Below are positions 42,258 through 54,469 of a DNA stretch of 64,000 nucleotides, in pieces (position 1 is the stretch's first letter; each line of letters begins with the position of its first letter). Under the pieces are notes generated by a model, which saw only the letters and a list, made by a program, of their open reading frames with translations, was not told where the DNA came from and made no database searches. This DNA comes from Rhododendron vialii. Lineage: Eukaryota > Streptophyta > Magnoliopsida > Ericales > Ericaceae. The translations under genes and the position numbers were made by a program. The stretch covers positions 11,231,501 to 11,295,500 of the forward strand of contig NC_080566.1 of assembly GCF_030253575.1 (NCBI RefSeq), read 5' to 3'.

Positions 42258-42544
42258 TTTTCGTTTTTGTACGAAATCCCTTCCCCGCCCCCCGTTCCCT
42301 TCTTTCATCCGGTCGCCGCAACTTCGGCTCATGCCGTCCGTATCTTTCCGGAGAGTTTTCGCAGCGATTTTTCCAGCTTCGAGCCAAAATAGCCCCGTCA
42401 GCGGGCACGTTCGGCCGCAGCCATCCCTCCAACGGGATACGGGGTCCGGCCGGCGAGACGTGGCCAAGAAAGACAGAGATAGAGGGAGCGGTGCCCGACG
42501 GGGCAGAAAAATGTACCAAAAGAATTGAAAGCGGAGTGCCTATC

Positions 42545-42664
42545 GGGTGCGATCATACCAGCACTAATGCACCGGATCCCATCAGAACTCCGCAGTTAAG
42601 CGTGCTTGGGCGAGAGTAGTACTAGGATGGGTGACCCCCTGGGAAGTCCTCGTGTTGCACCCCT
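42545..42664 (+). rRNA. 5S rRNA: 5S rRNA, unit 106
   Basis: Consensus gene; private CAACTGGATAC spacer. Block place 15. Confidence 0.97.
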
Positions 42665-42951
42665 TTTTCGTTTTTGTACGAAATCTCTTCCCCGCCCCCC
42701 GTTCCCTTCTTTCATCCGGTCGCCGCAACTTCGGCTCATGCCGTCCGTATCTTCCCGGAGAGTTTTCGCAGCGATTTTTCCAGCTTCGAGCCAAAATAGC
42801 CCCGTCAGCGGGCACGTTCGGCCGCAGCCATCCCTCCAACTGGATACGGGGTCCGGCCGGCGAGACGTGGCCAAGAAAGCCAGAGATAGAGGGAGCGGTG
42901 CCCGACGGGGCCGAAAAATGGACCAAAAGAATTGAAAGCGGAGTGCCTATC

Positions 42952-43071
42952 GGGTGCGATCATAACAGCACTAATGCACCGGATCCCATCAGAACTCCGC
43001 AGTTAAGCGTGCTTGGGCGAGAGTAGTACTAGGATGGGTGACCCCCTGGGAAGTCCTCGTGTTGCACCCCT
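42952..43071 (+). rRNA. 5S rRNA: 5S rRNA, unit 107
   Basis: C14A; ACGTGGGCAAG. Block place 16; resembles unit 100. Confidence 0.95.
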
Positions 43072-43358
43072 TTTTCGTTTTTGTACGAAATCCCTTCCCC
43101 GCCCCCCGTTCCCTTCTTTCATCCGGTCGCCGCAACTTCGGCTCATGCCGTCCGTATCTTCCCGGAGAGTTTTCGCAGCGATTTTTCCAGCTTCGAGCCA
43201 AAATAGCCCCGTCAGCGGGCACGTTCGGCCGCAGCCATCCCTCCAACGGGATACGGGGTCCGGCCGGCGAGACGTGGGCAAGAAAGCCAGAGATAGAGGG
43301 AGCGGTGCCCGACGGGGCCGAAAAATGGACCAAAAGAATTGAAAGCGGAGTGCCTATC

Positions 43359-43478
43359 GGGTGCGATCATACCAGCACTAATGCACCGGATCCCATCAGA
43401 ACTCCGCAGTTAAGCGTGCTTGGGCGAGAGTAGTACTAGGATGGGTGACCCCCTGGGAAGTCCTCGTGTTGCACCCCT
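43359..43478 (+). rRNA. 5S rRNA: 5S rRNA, unit 108
   Basis: Consensus gene; GAAATCTC. Block place 17; resembles unit 101. Confidence 0.97.
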
Positions 43479-43765
43479 TTTTCGTTTTTGTACGAAATCT
43501 CTTCCCCGCCCCCCGTTCCCTTCTTTCATCCGGTCGCCGCAACTTCGGCTCATGCCGTCCGTATCTTCCCGGAGAGTTTTCGCAGCGATTTTTCCAGCTT
43601 CGAGCCAAAATAGCCCCGTCAGCGGGCACGTTCGGCCGCAGCCATCCCTCCAACGGGATACGGGGTCCGGCCGGCGAGACGTGGCCAAGAAAGCCAGAGA
43701 TAGAGGGAGCGGTGCCCGACGGGGCAGAAAAATGGACCAAAAGAATTGAAAGCGGAGTGCCTATC

Positions 43766-43885
43766 GGGTGCGATCATAACAGCACTAATGCACCGGATCC
43801 CATCAGAACTCCGCAGTTAAGCGTGCTTGGGCGAGAGTAGTACTAGGATGGGTGACCCCCTGGGAAGTCCTCGTGTTGCACCCCT
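43766..43885 (+). rRNA. 5S rRNA: 5S rRNA, unit 109
   Basis: C14A. Block place 18. Confidence 0.95.
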
Positions 43886-44172
43886 TTTTCGTTTTTGTAC
43901 GAAATCCCTTCCCCGCCCCCCGTTCCCTTCTTTCATCCGGTCGCCGCAACTTCGGCTCATGCCGTCCGTATCTTCCCGGAGAGTTTTCGCAGCGATTTTT
44001 CCAGCTTCGAGCCAAAATAGCCCCGTCAGCGGGCACGTTCGGCCGCAGCCATCCCTCCAACGGGATACGGGGTCCGGCCGGCGAGACGTGGCCAAGAAAG
44101 ACAGAGATAGAGCGAGCGGTGCCCGACGGGGCCGAAAAATGGACCAAAAGAATTGAAAGCGGAGTGCCTATC

Positions 44173-44292
44173 GGGTGCGATCATACCAGCACTAATGCAC
44201 CGGATCCCATCAGAACTCCGCAGTTAAGCGTGCTTGGGCGAGAGTAGTACTAGGATGGGTGACCCCCTGGGAAGTCCTCGTGTTGCACCCCT
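44173..44292 (+). rRNA. 5S rRNA: 5S rRNA, unit 110
   Basis: Consensus gene; TATCTTTCC, GGGGCCGAAAAATG then TACC. Block place 19. Confidence 0.97.
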
Positions 44293-44579
44293 TTTTCGTT
44301 TTTGTACGAAATCCCTTCCCCGCCCCCCGTTCCCTTCTTTCATCCGGTCGCCGCAACTTCGGCTCATGCCGTCCGTATCTTTCCGGAGAGTTTTCGCAGC
44401 GATTTTTCCAGCTTCGAGCCAAAATAGCCCCGTCAGCGGGCACGTTCGGCCGCAGCCATCCCTCCAACGGGATACGGGGTCCGGCCGGCGAGACGTGGCC
44501 AAGAAAGACAGAGATAGAGGGAGCGGTGCCCGACGGGGCCGAAAAATGTACCAAAAGAATTGAAAGCGGAGTGCCTATC

Positions 44580-44699
44580 GGGTGCGATCATACCAGCACT
44601 AATGCACCGGATCCCATCAGAACTCCGCAGTTAAGCGTGCTTGGGCGAGAGTAGTACTAGGATGGGTGACCCCCTGGGAAGTCCTCGTGTTGCACCCCT
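44580..44699 (+). rRNA. 5S rRNA: 5S rRNA, unit 111
   Basis: Consensus gene; TATCTTTCC and private GGACAAAAAG. Block place 20. Confidence 0.97.
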
Positions 44700-44986
44700 T
44701 TTTCGTTTTTGTACGAAATCCCTTCCCCGCCCCCCGTTCCCTTCTTTCATCCGGTCGCCGCAACTTCGGCTCATGCCGTCCGTATCTTTCCGGAGAGTTT
44801 TCGCAGCGATTTTTCCAGCTTCGAGCCAAAATAGCCCCGTCAGCGGGCACGTTCGGCCGCAGCCATCCCTCCAACGGGATACGGGGTCCGGCCGGCGAGA
44901 CGTGGCCAAGAAAGCCAGAGATAGAGGGAGCGGTGCCCGACGGGGCCGAAAAATGGACAAAAAGAATTGAAAGCGGAGTGCCTATC

Positions 44987-45106
44987 GGGTGCGATCATAC
45001 CAGCACTAATGCACCGGATCCCATCAGAACTCCGCAGTTAAGCGTGCTTGGGCGAGAGTAGTACTAGGATGGGTGACCCCCTGGGAAGTCCTCGTGTTGC
45101 ACCCCT
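44987..45106 (+). rRNA. 5S rRNA: 5S rRNA, unit 112
   Basis: Consensus gene; T6-G-T5 with GAAATCCC. Block place 21. Confidence 0.97.
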
Positions 45107-45393
45107 TTTTTGTTTTTGTACGAAATCCCTTCCCCGCCCCCCGTTCCCTTCTTTCATCCGGTCGCCGCAACTTCGGCTCATGCCGTCCGTATCTTCCCGG
45201 AGAGTTTTCGCAGCGATTTTTCCAGCTTCGAGCCAAAATAGCCCCGTCAGCGGGCACGTTCGGCCGCAGCCATCCCTCCAACGGGATACGGGGTCCGGCC
45301 GGCGAGACGTGGCCAAGAAAGCCAGAGATAGAGGGAGCGGTGCCCGACGGGGCCGAAAAATGGACCAAAAGAATTGAAAGCGGAGTGCCTATC

Positions 45394-45513
45394 GGGTGCG
45401 ATCATAACAGCACTAATGCACCGGATCCCATCAGAACTCCGCAGTTAAGCGTGCTTGGGCGAGAGTAGTACTAGGATGGGTGACCCCCTGGGAAGTCCTC
45501 GTGTTGCACCCCT
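45394..45513 (+). rRNA. 5S rRNA: 5S rRNA, unit 113
   Basis: C14A, 408-bp unit with GCCGTCC. Block place 22, end of copy 1. Confidence 0.95.
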
Positions 45514-45801
45514 TTTTCGTTTTTGTACGAAATCCCTTCCCCGCCCCCCGTTCCCTTCTTTCATCCGGTCGCCGCAACTTCGGCTCATGCCGTCCGTATC
45601 TTCCCGGAGAGTTTTCGCAGCGATTTTTCGAGCTGCGAGCCAAAATAGCCCCCTTCAGCGGGCACTCTCGGCCGCAGCCATCCCTCCAACGGGATACGGG
45701 GTCCGGCCGGCGAGACGTGGCCAAGAAAGCCAGAGATAGAGCGAGCAGTGCCCGACGGGGCAGAAAAATGGACCAAAAGAATTGAAAGCGGAGTGCCTAT
45801 C

Positions 45802-45921
45802 GGGTGCGATCATACCAGCACTAATGCACCGGATCCCATCAGAACTCCGCAGTTAAGCGTGCTTGGGCGAGAGTAGTACTAGGATGGGTGACCCCCTGGG
45901 AAGTCCTCGTGTTGCACCCCT
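45802..45921 (+). rRNA. 5S rRNA: 5S rRNA, unit 114
   Basis: Consensus gene; start of second 22-unit copy (matches 92). Confidence 0.97.
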
Positions 45922-46208
45922 TTTTCGTTTTTGTACGAAATCCCTTCCCCGCCCCCCGTTCCCTTCTTTCATCCGGTCGCCGCAACTTCGGCTCATGCCG
46001 TCCGTATCTTTCCGGAGAGTTTTCGCAGCGATTTTTCCAGCTTCGAGCCAAAATAGCCCCGTCAGCGGGCACGTTCGGCCGCAGCCATCCCTCCAACGGG
46101 ATACGGGGTCCGGCCGGCGAGACGTGGCCAAGAAAGACAGAGATAGAGGGAGCGGTGCCCGACGGGGCAGAAAAATGTACCAAAAGAATTGAAAGCGGAG
46201 TGCCTATC

Positions 46209-46328
46209 GGGTGCGATCATACCAGCACTAATGCACCGGATCCCATCAGAACTCCGCAGTTAAGCGTGCTTGGGCGAGAGTAGTACTAGGATGGGTGACC
46301 CCCTGGGAAGTCCTCGTGTTGCACCCCT
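46209..46328 (+). rRNA. 5S rRNA: 5S rRNA, unit 115
   Basis: Consensus gene; T6-G-T5 (matches 93). Confidence 0.97.
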
Positions 46329-46615
46329 TTTTTGTTTTTGTACGAAATCTCTTCCCCGCCCCCCGTTCCCTTCTTTCATCCGGTCGCCGCAACTTCGGCT
46401 CATGCCGTCCGTATCTTCCCGGAGAGTTTTCGCAGCGATTTTTCCAGCTTCGAGCCAAAATAGCCCCGTCAGCGGGCACGTTCGGCCGCAGCCATCCCTC
46501 CAACGGGATACGGGGTCCGGCCGGCGAGACGTGGCCAAGAAAGACAGAGATAGAGGGAGCGGTGCCCGACGGGGCAGAAAAATGTACCAAAAGAATTGAA
46601 AGCGGAGTGCCTATC

Positions 46616-46735
46616 GGGTGCGATCATACCAGCACTAATGCACCGGATCCCATCAGAACTCCGCAGTTAAGCGTGCTTGGGCGAGAGTAGTACTAGGATG
46701 GGTGACCCCCTGGGAAGTCCTCGTGTTGCACCCCT
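46616..46735 (+). rRNA. 5S rRNA: 5S rRNA, unit 116
   Basis: Consensus gene, 408-bp unit (matches 94). Confidence 0.97.
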
Positions 46736-47023
46736 TTTTCGTTTTTGTACGAAATCCCTTCCCCGCCCCCCGTTCCCTTCTTTCATCCGGTCGCCGCAAC
46801 TTCGGCTCATTCCGTCCGTATCTTCCCGGAGAGTTTTCGCAGCGATTTTTCGAGCTGCGAGCCAAAATAGCCCCCTTCAGCGGGCACTCTCGGCCGTAGC
46901 CATCCCTCCAACGGGATACGGGGTCCGGCCGGCGAGACGTGGCCAAGAAAGCCAGAGATAGAGCGAGCAGTGCCCGACGGGGCAGAAAAATGGACCAAAA
47001 GAATTGAAAGCGGAGTGCCTATC

Positions 47024-47143
47024 GGGTGCGATCATACCAGCACTAATGCACCGGATCCCATCAGAACTCCGCAGTTAAGCGTGCTTGGGCGAGAGTAGTA
47101 CTAGGATGGGTGACCCCCTGGGAAGTCCTCGTGTTGCACCCCT
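47024..47143 (+). rRNA. 5S rRNA: 5S rRNA, unit 117
   Basis: Consensus gene (matches 95). Confidence 0.97.
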
Positions 47144-47430
47144 TTTTCGTTTTTGTACGAAATCCCTTCCCCGCCCCCCGTTCCCTTCTTTCATCCGGTC
47201 GCCGCAACTTCGGCTCATGCCGTCCGTATCTTTCCGGAGAGTTTTCGCAGCGATTTTTCCAGCTTCGAGCCAAAATAGCCCCGTCAGCGGGCACGTTCGG
47301 CCGCAGCCATCCCTCCAACGGGATACGGGGTCCGGCCGGCGAGACGTGGCCAAGAAAGACAGAGATAGAGGGAGCGGTGCCCGACGGGGCAGAAAAATGT
47401 ACCAAAAGAATTGAAAGCGGAGTGCCTATC

Positions 47431-47550
47431 GGGTGCGATCATACCAGCACTAATGCACCGGATCCCATCAGAACTCCGCAGTTAAGCGTGCTTGGGCGAG
47501 AGTAGTACTAGGATGGGTGACCCCCTGGGAAGTCCTCGTGTTGCACCCCT
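47431..47550 (+). rRNA. 5S rRNA: 5S rRNA, unit 118
   Basis: Consensus gene; T6-G-T5 (matches 96). Confidence 0.97.
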
Positions 47551-47837
47551 TTTTTGTTTTTGTACGAAATCTCTTCCCCGCCCCCCGTTCCCTTCTTTCA
47601 TCCGGTCGCCGCAACTTCGGCTCATGCCGTCCGTATCTTCCCGGAGAGTTTTCGCAGCGATTTTTCCAGCTTCGAGCCAAAATAGCCCCGTCAGCGGGCA
47701 CGTTCGGCCGCAGCCATCCCTCCAACGGGATACGGGGTCCGGCCGGCGAGACGTGGCCAAGAAAGCCAGAGATAGAGCGAGCAGTGCCCGACGGGGCCGA
47801 AAAATGGACCAAAAGAATTGAAAGCGGAGTGCCTTTC

Positions 47838-47957
47838 GGGTGCGATCATACCAGCACTAATGCACCGGATCCCATCAGAACTCCGCAGTTAAGCGTGCTT
47901 GGGCGAGAGTAGTACTAGGATGGGTGACCCCCTGGGAAGTCCTCGTGTTGCACCCCT
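47838..47957 (+). rRNA. 5S rRNA: 5S rRNA, unit 119
   Basis: Consensus gene, T at -3 (matches 97). Confidence 0.96.
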
Positions 47958-48244
47958 TTTTCGTTTTTGTACGAAATCCCTTCCCCGCCCCCCGTTCCCT
48001 TCTTTCATCCGGTCGCCGCAACTTCGGCTCATGCCGTCCGTATCTTCCCGGAGAGTTTTCGCAGCGATTTTTCCAGCTTCGAGCCAAAATAGCCCCGTCA
48101 GCGGGCACGTTCGGCCGCAGCCATCCCTCCAACGGGATACGGGGTCCGGCCGGCGAGACGTGGCCAAGAAAGACAGAGATAGAGGGAGCGGTGCCCGACG
48201 GGGCAGAAAAATGTACCAAAAGAATTGAAAGCGGAGTGCCTATC

Positions 48245-48364
48245 GGGTGCGATCATACCAGCACTAATGCACCGGATCCCATCAGAACTCCGCAGTTAAG
48301 CGTGCTTGGGCGAGAGTAGTACTAGGATGGGTGACCCCCTGGGAAGTCCTCGTGTTGCACCCCT
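48245..48364 (+). rRNA. 5S rRNA: 5S rRNA, unit 120
   Basis: Consensus gene (matches 98). Confidence 0.97.
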
Positions 48365-48651
48365 TTTTCGTTTTTGTACGAAATCCCTTCCCCGCCCCCC
48401 GTTCCCTTCTTTCATCCGGTCGCCGCAACTTCGGCTCATGCCGTCCGTATCTTTCCGGAGAGTTTTCGCAGCGATTTTTCCAGCTTCGAGCCAAAATAGC
48501 CCCGTCAGCGGGCACGTTCGGCCGCAGCCATCCCTCCAACGGGATACGGGGTCCGGCCGGCGAGACGTGGCCAAGAAAGACAGAGATAGAGGGAGCGGTG
48601 CCCGACGGGGCAGAAAAATGTACCAAAAGAATTGAAAGCGGAGTGCCTATC

Positions 48652-48771
48652 GGGTGCGATCATACCAGCACTAATGCACCGGATCCCATCAGAACTCCGC
48701 AGTTAAGCGTGCTTGGGCGAGAGTAGTACTAGGATGGGTGACCCCCTGGGAAGTCCTCGTGTTGCACCCCT
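48652..48771 (+). rRNA. 5S rRNA: 5S rRNA, unit 121
   Basis: Consensus gene (matches 99). Confidence 0.97.
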
Positions 48772-49058
48772 TTTTCGTTTTTGTACGAAATCTCTTCCCC
48801 GCCCCCCGTTCCCTTCTTTCATCCGGTCGCCGCAACTTCGGCTCATGCCGTCCGTATCTTCCCGGAGAGTTTTCGCAGCGATTTTTCCAGCTTCGAGCCA
48901 AAATAGCCCCGTCAGCGGGCACGTTCGGCCGCAGCCATCCCTCCAACGGGATACGGGGTCCGGCCGGCGAGACGTGGCCAAGAAAGCCAGAGATAGAGGG
49001 AGCGGTGCCCGACGGGGCCGAAAAATGGACCAAAAGAATTGAAAGCGGAGTGCCTATC

Positions 49059-49178
49059 GGGTGCGATCATAACAGCACTAATGCACCGGATCCCATCAGA
49101 ACTCCGCAGTTAAGCGTGCTTGGGCGAGAGTAGTACTAGGATGGGTGACCCCCTGGGAAGTCCTCGTGTTGCACCCCT
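49059..49178 (+). rRNA. 5S rRNA: 5S rRNA, unit 122
   Basis: C14A (matches 100). Confidence 0.95.
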
Positions 49179-49465
49179 TTTTCGTTTTTGTACGAAATCC
49201 CTTCCCCGCCCCCCGTTCCCTTCTTTCATCCGGTCGCCGCAACTTCGGCTCATGCCGTCCGTATCTTCCCGGAGAGTTTTCGCAGCGATTTTTCCAGCTT
49301 CGAGCCAAAATAGCCCCGTCAGCGGGCACGTTCGGCCGCAGCCATCCCTCCAACGGGATACGGGGTCCGGCCGGCGAGACGTGGGCAAGAAAGCCAGAGA
49401 TAGAGGGAGCGGTGCCCGACGGGGCCGAAAAATGGACCAAAAGAATTGAAAGCGGAGTGCCTATC

Positions 49466-49585
49466 GGGTGCGATCATACCAGCACTAATGCACCGGATCC
49501 CATCAGAACTCCGCAGTTAAGCGTGCTTGGGCGAGAGTAGTACTAGGATGGGTGACCCCCTGGGAAGTCCTCGTGTTGCACCCCT
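49466..49585 (+). rRNA. 5S rRNA: 5S rRNA, unit 123
   Basis: Consensus gene (matches 101). Confidence 0.97.
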
Positions 49586-49872
49586 TTTTCGTTTTTGTAC
49601 GAAATCTCTTCCCCGCCCCCCGTTCCCTTCTTTCATCCGGTCGCCGCAACTTCGGCTCATGCCGTCCGTATCTTCCCGGAGAGTTTTCGCAGCGATTTTT
49701 CCAGCTTCGAGCCAAAATAGCCCCGTCAGCGGGCACGTTCGGCCGCAGCCATCCCTCCAACGGGATACGGGGTCCGGCCGGCGAGACGTGGCCAAGAAAG
49801 CCAGAGATAGAGGGAGCGGTGCCCGACGGGGCAGAAAAATGGACCAAAAGAATTGAAAGCGGAGTGCCTATC

Positions 49873-49992
49873 GGGTGCGATCATAACAGCACTAATGCAC
49901 CGGATCCCATCAGAACTCCGCAGTTAAGCGTGCTTGGGCGAGAGTAGTACTAGGATGGGTGACCCCCTGGGAAGTCCTCGTGTTGCACCCCT
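49873..49992 (+). rRNA. 5S rRNA: 5S rRNA, unit 124
   Basis: C14A (matches 102). Confidence 0.95.
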
Positions 49993-50279
49993 TTTTCGTT
50001 TTTGTACGAAATCCCTTCCCCGCCCCCCGTTCCCTTCTTTCATCCGGTCGCCGCAACTTCGGCTCATGCCGTCCGTATCTTCCCGGAGAGTTTTCGCAGC
50101 GATTTTTCCAGCTTCGAGCCAAAATAGCCCCGTCAGCGGGCACGTTCGGCCGCAGCCATCCCTCCAACGGGATACGGGGTCCGGCCGGCGAGACGTGGCC
50201 AAGAAAGCCAGAGATAGAGCGAGCAGTGCCCGACGGGGCCGAAAAATGGACCAAAAGAATTGAAAGCGGAGTGCCTTTC

Positions 50280-50399
50280 GGGTGCGATCATACCAGCACT
50301 AATGCACCGGATCCCATCAGAACTCCGCAGTTAAGCGTGCTTGGGCGAGAGTAGTACTAGGATGGGTGACCCCCTGGGAAGTCCTCGTGTTGCACCCCT
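50280..50399 (+). rRNA. 5S rRNA: 5S rRNA, unit 125
   Basis: Consensus gene, T at -3 (matches 103). Confidence 0.96.
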
Positions 50400-50686
50400 T
50401 TTTCGTTTTTGTACGAAATCCCTTCCCCGCCCCCCGTTCCCTTCTTTCATCCGGTCGCCGCAACTTCGGCTCATGCCGTCCGTATCTTCCCGGAGAGTTT
50501 TCGCAGCGATTTTTCCAGCTTCGAGCCAAAATAGCCCCGTCAGCGGGCACGTTCGGCCGCAGCCATCCCTCCAACGGGATACGGGGTCCGGCCGGCGAGA
50601 CGTGGCCAAGAAAGACAGAGATAGAGGGAGCGGTGCCCGACGGGGCAGAAAAATGTACCAAAAGAATTGAAAGCGGAGTGCCTATC

Positions 50687-50806
50687 GGGTGCGATCATAC
50701 CAGCACTAATGCACCGGATCCCATCAGAACTCCGCAGTTAAGCGTGCTTGGGCGAGAGTAGTACTAGGATGGGTGACCCCCTGGGAAGTCCTCGTGTTGC
50801 ACCCCT
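50687..50806 (+). rRNA. 5S rRNA: 5S rRNA, unit 126
   Basis: Consensus gene (matches 104). Confidence 0.97.
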
Positions 50807-51093
50807 TTTTCGTTTTTGTACGAAATCCCTTCCCCGCCCCCCGTTCCCTTCTTTCATCCGGTCGCCGCAACTTCGGCTCATGCCGTCCGTATCTTCCCGG
50901 AGAGTTTTCGCAGCGATTTTTCCAGCTTCGAGCCAAAATAGCCCCGTCAGCGGGCACGTTCGGCCGCAGCCATCCCTCCAACGGGATACGGGGTCCGGCC
51001 GGCGAGACGTGGCCAAGAAAGACAGAGATAGAGGGAGCGGTGCCCGACGGGGCAGAAAAATGTACCAAAAGAATTGAAAGCGGAGTGCCTATC

Positions 51094-51213
51094 GGGTGCG
51101 ATCATACCAGCACTAATGCACCGGATCCCATCAGAACTCCGCAGTTAAGCGTGCTTGGGCGAGAGTAGTACTAGGATGGGTGACCCCCTGGGAAGTCCTC
51201 GTGTTGCACCCCT
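51094..51213 (+). rRNA. 5S rRNA: 5S rRNA, unit 127
   Basis: Consensus gene (matches 105). Confidence 0.97.
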
Positions 51214-51500
51214 TTTTCGTTTTTGTACGAAATCCCTTCCCCGCCCCCCGTTCCCTTCTTTCATCCGGTCGCCGCAACTTCGGCTCATGCCGTCCGTATC
51301 TTTCCGGAGAGTTTTCGCAGCGATTTTTCCAGCTTCGAGCCAAAATAGCCCCGTCAGCGGGCACGTTCGGCCGCAGCCATCCCTCCAACGGGATACGGGG
51401 TCCGGCCGGCGAGACGTGGCCAAGAAAGACAGAGATAGAGGGAGCGGTGCCCGACGGGGCAGAAAAATGTACCAAAAGAATTGAAAGCGGAGTGCCTATC

Positions 51501-51620
51501 GGGTGCGATCATACCAGCACTAATGCACCGGATCCCATCAGAACTCCGCAGTTAAGCGTGCTTGGGCGAGAGTAGTACTAGGATGGGTGACCCCCTGGGA
51601 AGTCCTCGTGTTGCACCCCT
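51501..51620 (+). rRNA. 5S rRNA: 5S rRNA, unit 128
   Basis: Consensus gene with CAACTGGATAC spacer (matches 106). Confidence 0.97.
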
Positions 51621-51907
51621 TTTTCGTTTTTGTACGAAATCTCTTCCCCGCCCCCCGTTCCCTTCTTTCATCCGGTCGCCGCAACTTCGGCTCATGCCGT
51701 CCGTATCTTCCCGGAGAGTTTTCGCAGCGATTTTTCCAGCTTCGAGCCAAAATAGCCCCGTCAGCGGGCACGTTCGGCCGCAGCCATCCCTCCAACTGGA
51801 TACGGGGTCCGGCCGGCGAGACGTGGCCAAGAAAGCCAGAGATAGAGGGAGCGGTGCCCGACGGGGCCGAAAAATGGACCAAAAGAATTGAAAGCGGAGT
51901 GCCTATC

Positions 51908-52027
51908 GGGTGCGATCATAACAGCACTAATGCACCGGATCCCATCAGAACTCCGCAGTTAAGCGTGCTTGGGCGAGAGTAGTACTAGGATGGGTGACCC
52001 CCTGGGAAGTCCTCGTGTTGCACCCCT
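51908..52027 (+). rRNA. 5S rRNA: 5S rRNA, unit 129
   Basis: C14A (matches 107). Confidence 0.95.
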
Positions 52028-52314
52028 TTTTCGTTTTTGTACGAAATCCCTTCCCCGCCCCCCGTTCCCTTCTTTCATCCGGTCGCCGCAACTTCGGCTC
52101 ATGCCGTCCGTATCTTCCCGGAGAGTTTTCGCAGCGATTTTTCCAGCTTCGAGCCAAAATAGCCCCGTCAGCGGGCACGTTCGGCCGCAGCCATCCCTCC
52201 AACGGGATACGGGGTCCGGCCGGCGAGACGTGGGCAAGAAAGCCAGAGATAGAGGGAGCGGTGCCCGACGGGGCCGAAAAATGGACCAAAAGAATTGAAA
52301 GCGGAGTGCCTATC

Positions 52315-52434
52315 GGGTGCGATCATACCAGCACTAATGCACCGGATCCCATCAGAACTCCGCAGTTAAGCGTGCTTGGGCGAGAGTAGTACTAGGATGG
52401 GTGACCCCCTGGGAAGTCCTCGTGTTGCACCCCT
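52315..52434 (+). rRNA. 5S rRNA: 5S rRNA, unit 130
   Basis: Consensus gene (matches 108). Confidence 0.97.
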
Positions 52435-52721
52435 TTTTCGTTTTTGTACGAAATCTCTTCCCCGCCCCCCGTTCCCTTCTTTCATCCGGTCGCCGCAACT
52501 TCGGCTCATGCCGTCCGTATCTTCCCGGAGAGTTTTCGCAGCGATTTTTCCAGCTTCGAGCCAAAATAGCCCCGTCAGCGGGCACGTTCGGCCGCAGCCA
52601 TCCCTCCAACGGGATACGGGGTCCGGCCGGCGAGACGTGGCCAAGAAAGCCAGAGATAGAGGGAGCGGTGCCCGACGGGGCAGAAAAATGGACCAAAAGA
52701 ATTGAAAGCGGAGTGCCTATC

Positions 52722-52841
52722 GGGTGCGATCATAACAGCACTAATGCACCGGATCCCATCAGAACTCCGCAGTTAAGCGTGCTTGGGCGAGAGTAGTACT
52801 AGGATGGGTGACCCCCTGGGAAGTCCTCGTGTTGCACCCCT
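52722..52841 (+). rRNA. 5S rRNA: 5S rRNA, unit 131
   Basis: C14A (matches 109). Confidence 0.95.
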
Positions 52842-53128
52842 TTTTCGTTTTTGTACGAAATCCCTTCCCCGCCCCCCGTTCCCTTCTTTCATCCGGTCGC
52901 CGCAACTTCGGCTCATGCCGTCCGTATCTTCCCGGAGAGTTTTCGCAGCGATTTTTCCAGCTTCGAGCCAAAATAGCCCCGTCAGCGGGCACGTTCGGCC
53001 GCAGCCATCCCTCCAACGGGATACGGGGTCCGGCCGGCGAGACGTGGCCAAGAAAGACAGAGATAGAGCGAGCGGTGCCCGACGGGGCCGAAAAATGGAC
53101 CAAAAGAATTGAAAGCGGAGTGCCTATC

Positions 53129-53248
53129 GGGTGCGATCATACCAGCACTAATGCACCGGATCCCATCAGAACTCCGCAGTTAAGCGTGCTTGGGCGAGAG
53201 TAGTACTAGGATGGGTGACCCCCTGGGAAGTCCTCGTGTTGCACCCCT
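53129..53248 (+). rRNA. 5S rRNA: 5S rRNA, unit 132
   Basis: Consensus gene (matches 110). Confidence 0.97.
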
Positions 53249-53535
53249 TTTTCGTTTTTGTACGAAATCCCTTCCCCGCCCCCCGTTCCCTTCTTTCATC
53301 CGGTCGCCGCAACTTCGGCTCATGCCGTCCGTATCTTTCCGGAGAGTTTTCGCAGCGATTTTTCCAGCTTCGAGCCAAAATAGCCCCGTCAGCGGGCACG
53401 TTCGGCCGCAGCCATCCCTCCAACGGGATACGGGGTCCGGCCGGCGAGACGTGGCCAAGAAAGACAGAGATAGAGGGAGCGGTGCCCGACGGGGCCGAAA
53501 AATGTACCAAAAGAATTGAAAGCGGAGTGCCTATC

Positions 53536-53655
53536 GGGTGCGATCATACCAGCACTAATGCACCGGATCCCATCAGAACTCCGCAGTTAAGCGTGCTTGG
53601 GCGAGAGTAGTACTAGGATGGGTGACCCCCTGGGAAGTCCTCGTGTTGCACCCCT
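53536..53655 (+). rRNA. 5S rRNA: 5S rRNA, unit 133
   Basis: Consensus gene; GGACAAAAAG spacer end (matches 111). Confidence 0.97.
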
Positions 53656-53942
53656 TTTTCGTTTTTGTACGAAATCCCTTCCCCGCCCCCCGTTCCCTTC
53701 TTTCATCCGGTCGCCGCAACTTCGGCTCATGCCGTCCGTATCTTTCCGGAGAGTTTTCGCAGCGATTTTTCCAGCTTCGAGCCAAAATAGCCCCGTCAGC
53801 GGGCACGTTCGGCCGCAGCCATCCCTCCAACGGGATACGGGGTCCGGCCGGCGAGACGTGGCCAAGAAAGCCAGAGATAGAGGGAGCGGTGCCCGACGGG
53901 GCCGAAAAATGGACAAAAAGAATTGAAAGCGGAGTGCCTATC

Positions 53943-54062
53943 GGGTGCGATCATACCAGCACTAATGCACCGGATCCCATCAGAACTCCGCAGTTAAGCG
54001 TGCTTGGGCGAGAGTAGTACTAGGATGGGTGACCCCCTGGGAAGTCCTCGTGTTGCACCCCT
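53943..54062 (+). rRNA. 5S rRNA: 5S rRNA, unit 134
   Basis: Consensus gene; T6-G-T5 (matches 112). Confidence 0.97.
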
Positions 54063-54349
54063 TTTTTGTTTTTGTACGAAATCCCTTCCCCGCCCCCCGT
54101 TCCCTTCTTTCATCCGGTCGCCGCAACTTCGGCTCATGCCGTCCGTATCTTCCCGGAGAGTTTTCGCAGCGATTTTTCCAGCTTCGAGCCAAAATAGCCC
54201 CGTCAGCGGGCACGTTCGGCCGCAGCCATCCCTCCAACGGGATACGGGGTCCGGCCGGCGAGACGTGGCCAAGAAAGCCAGAGATAGAGGGAGCGGTGCC
54301 CGACGGGGCCGAAAAATGGACCAAAAGAATTGAAAGCGGAGTGCCTATC

Positions 54350-54469
54350 GGGTGCGATCATAACAGCACTAATGCACCGGATCCCATCAGAACTCCGCAG
54401 TTAAGCGTGCTTGGGCGAGAGTAGTACTAGGATGGGTGACCCCCTGGGAAGTCCTCGTGTTGCACCCCT
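54350..54469 (+). rRNA. 5S rRNA: 5S rRNA, unit 135
   Basis: C14A, 408-bp unit (matches 113); end of second 22-unit copy. Confidence 0.95.
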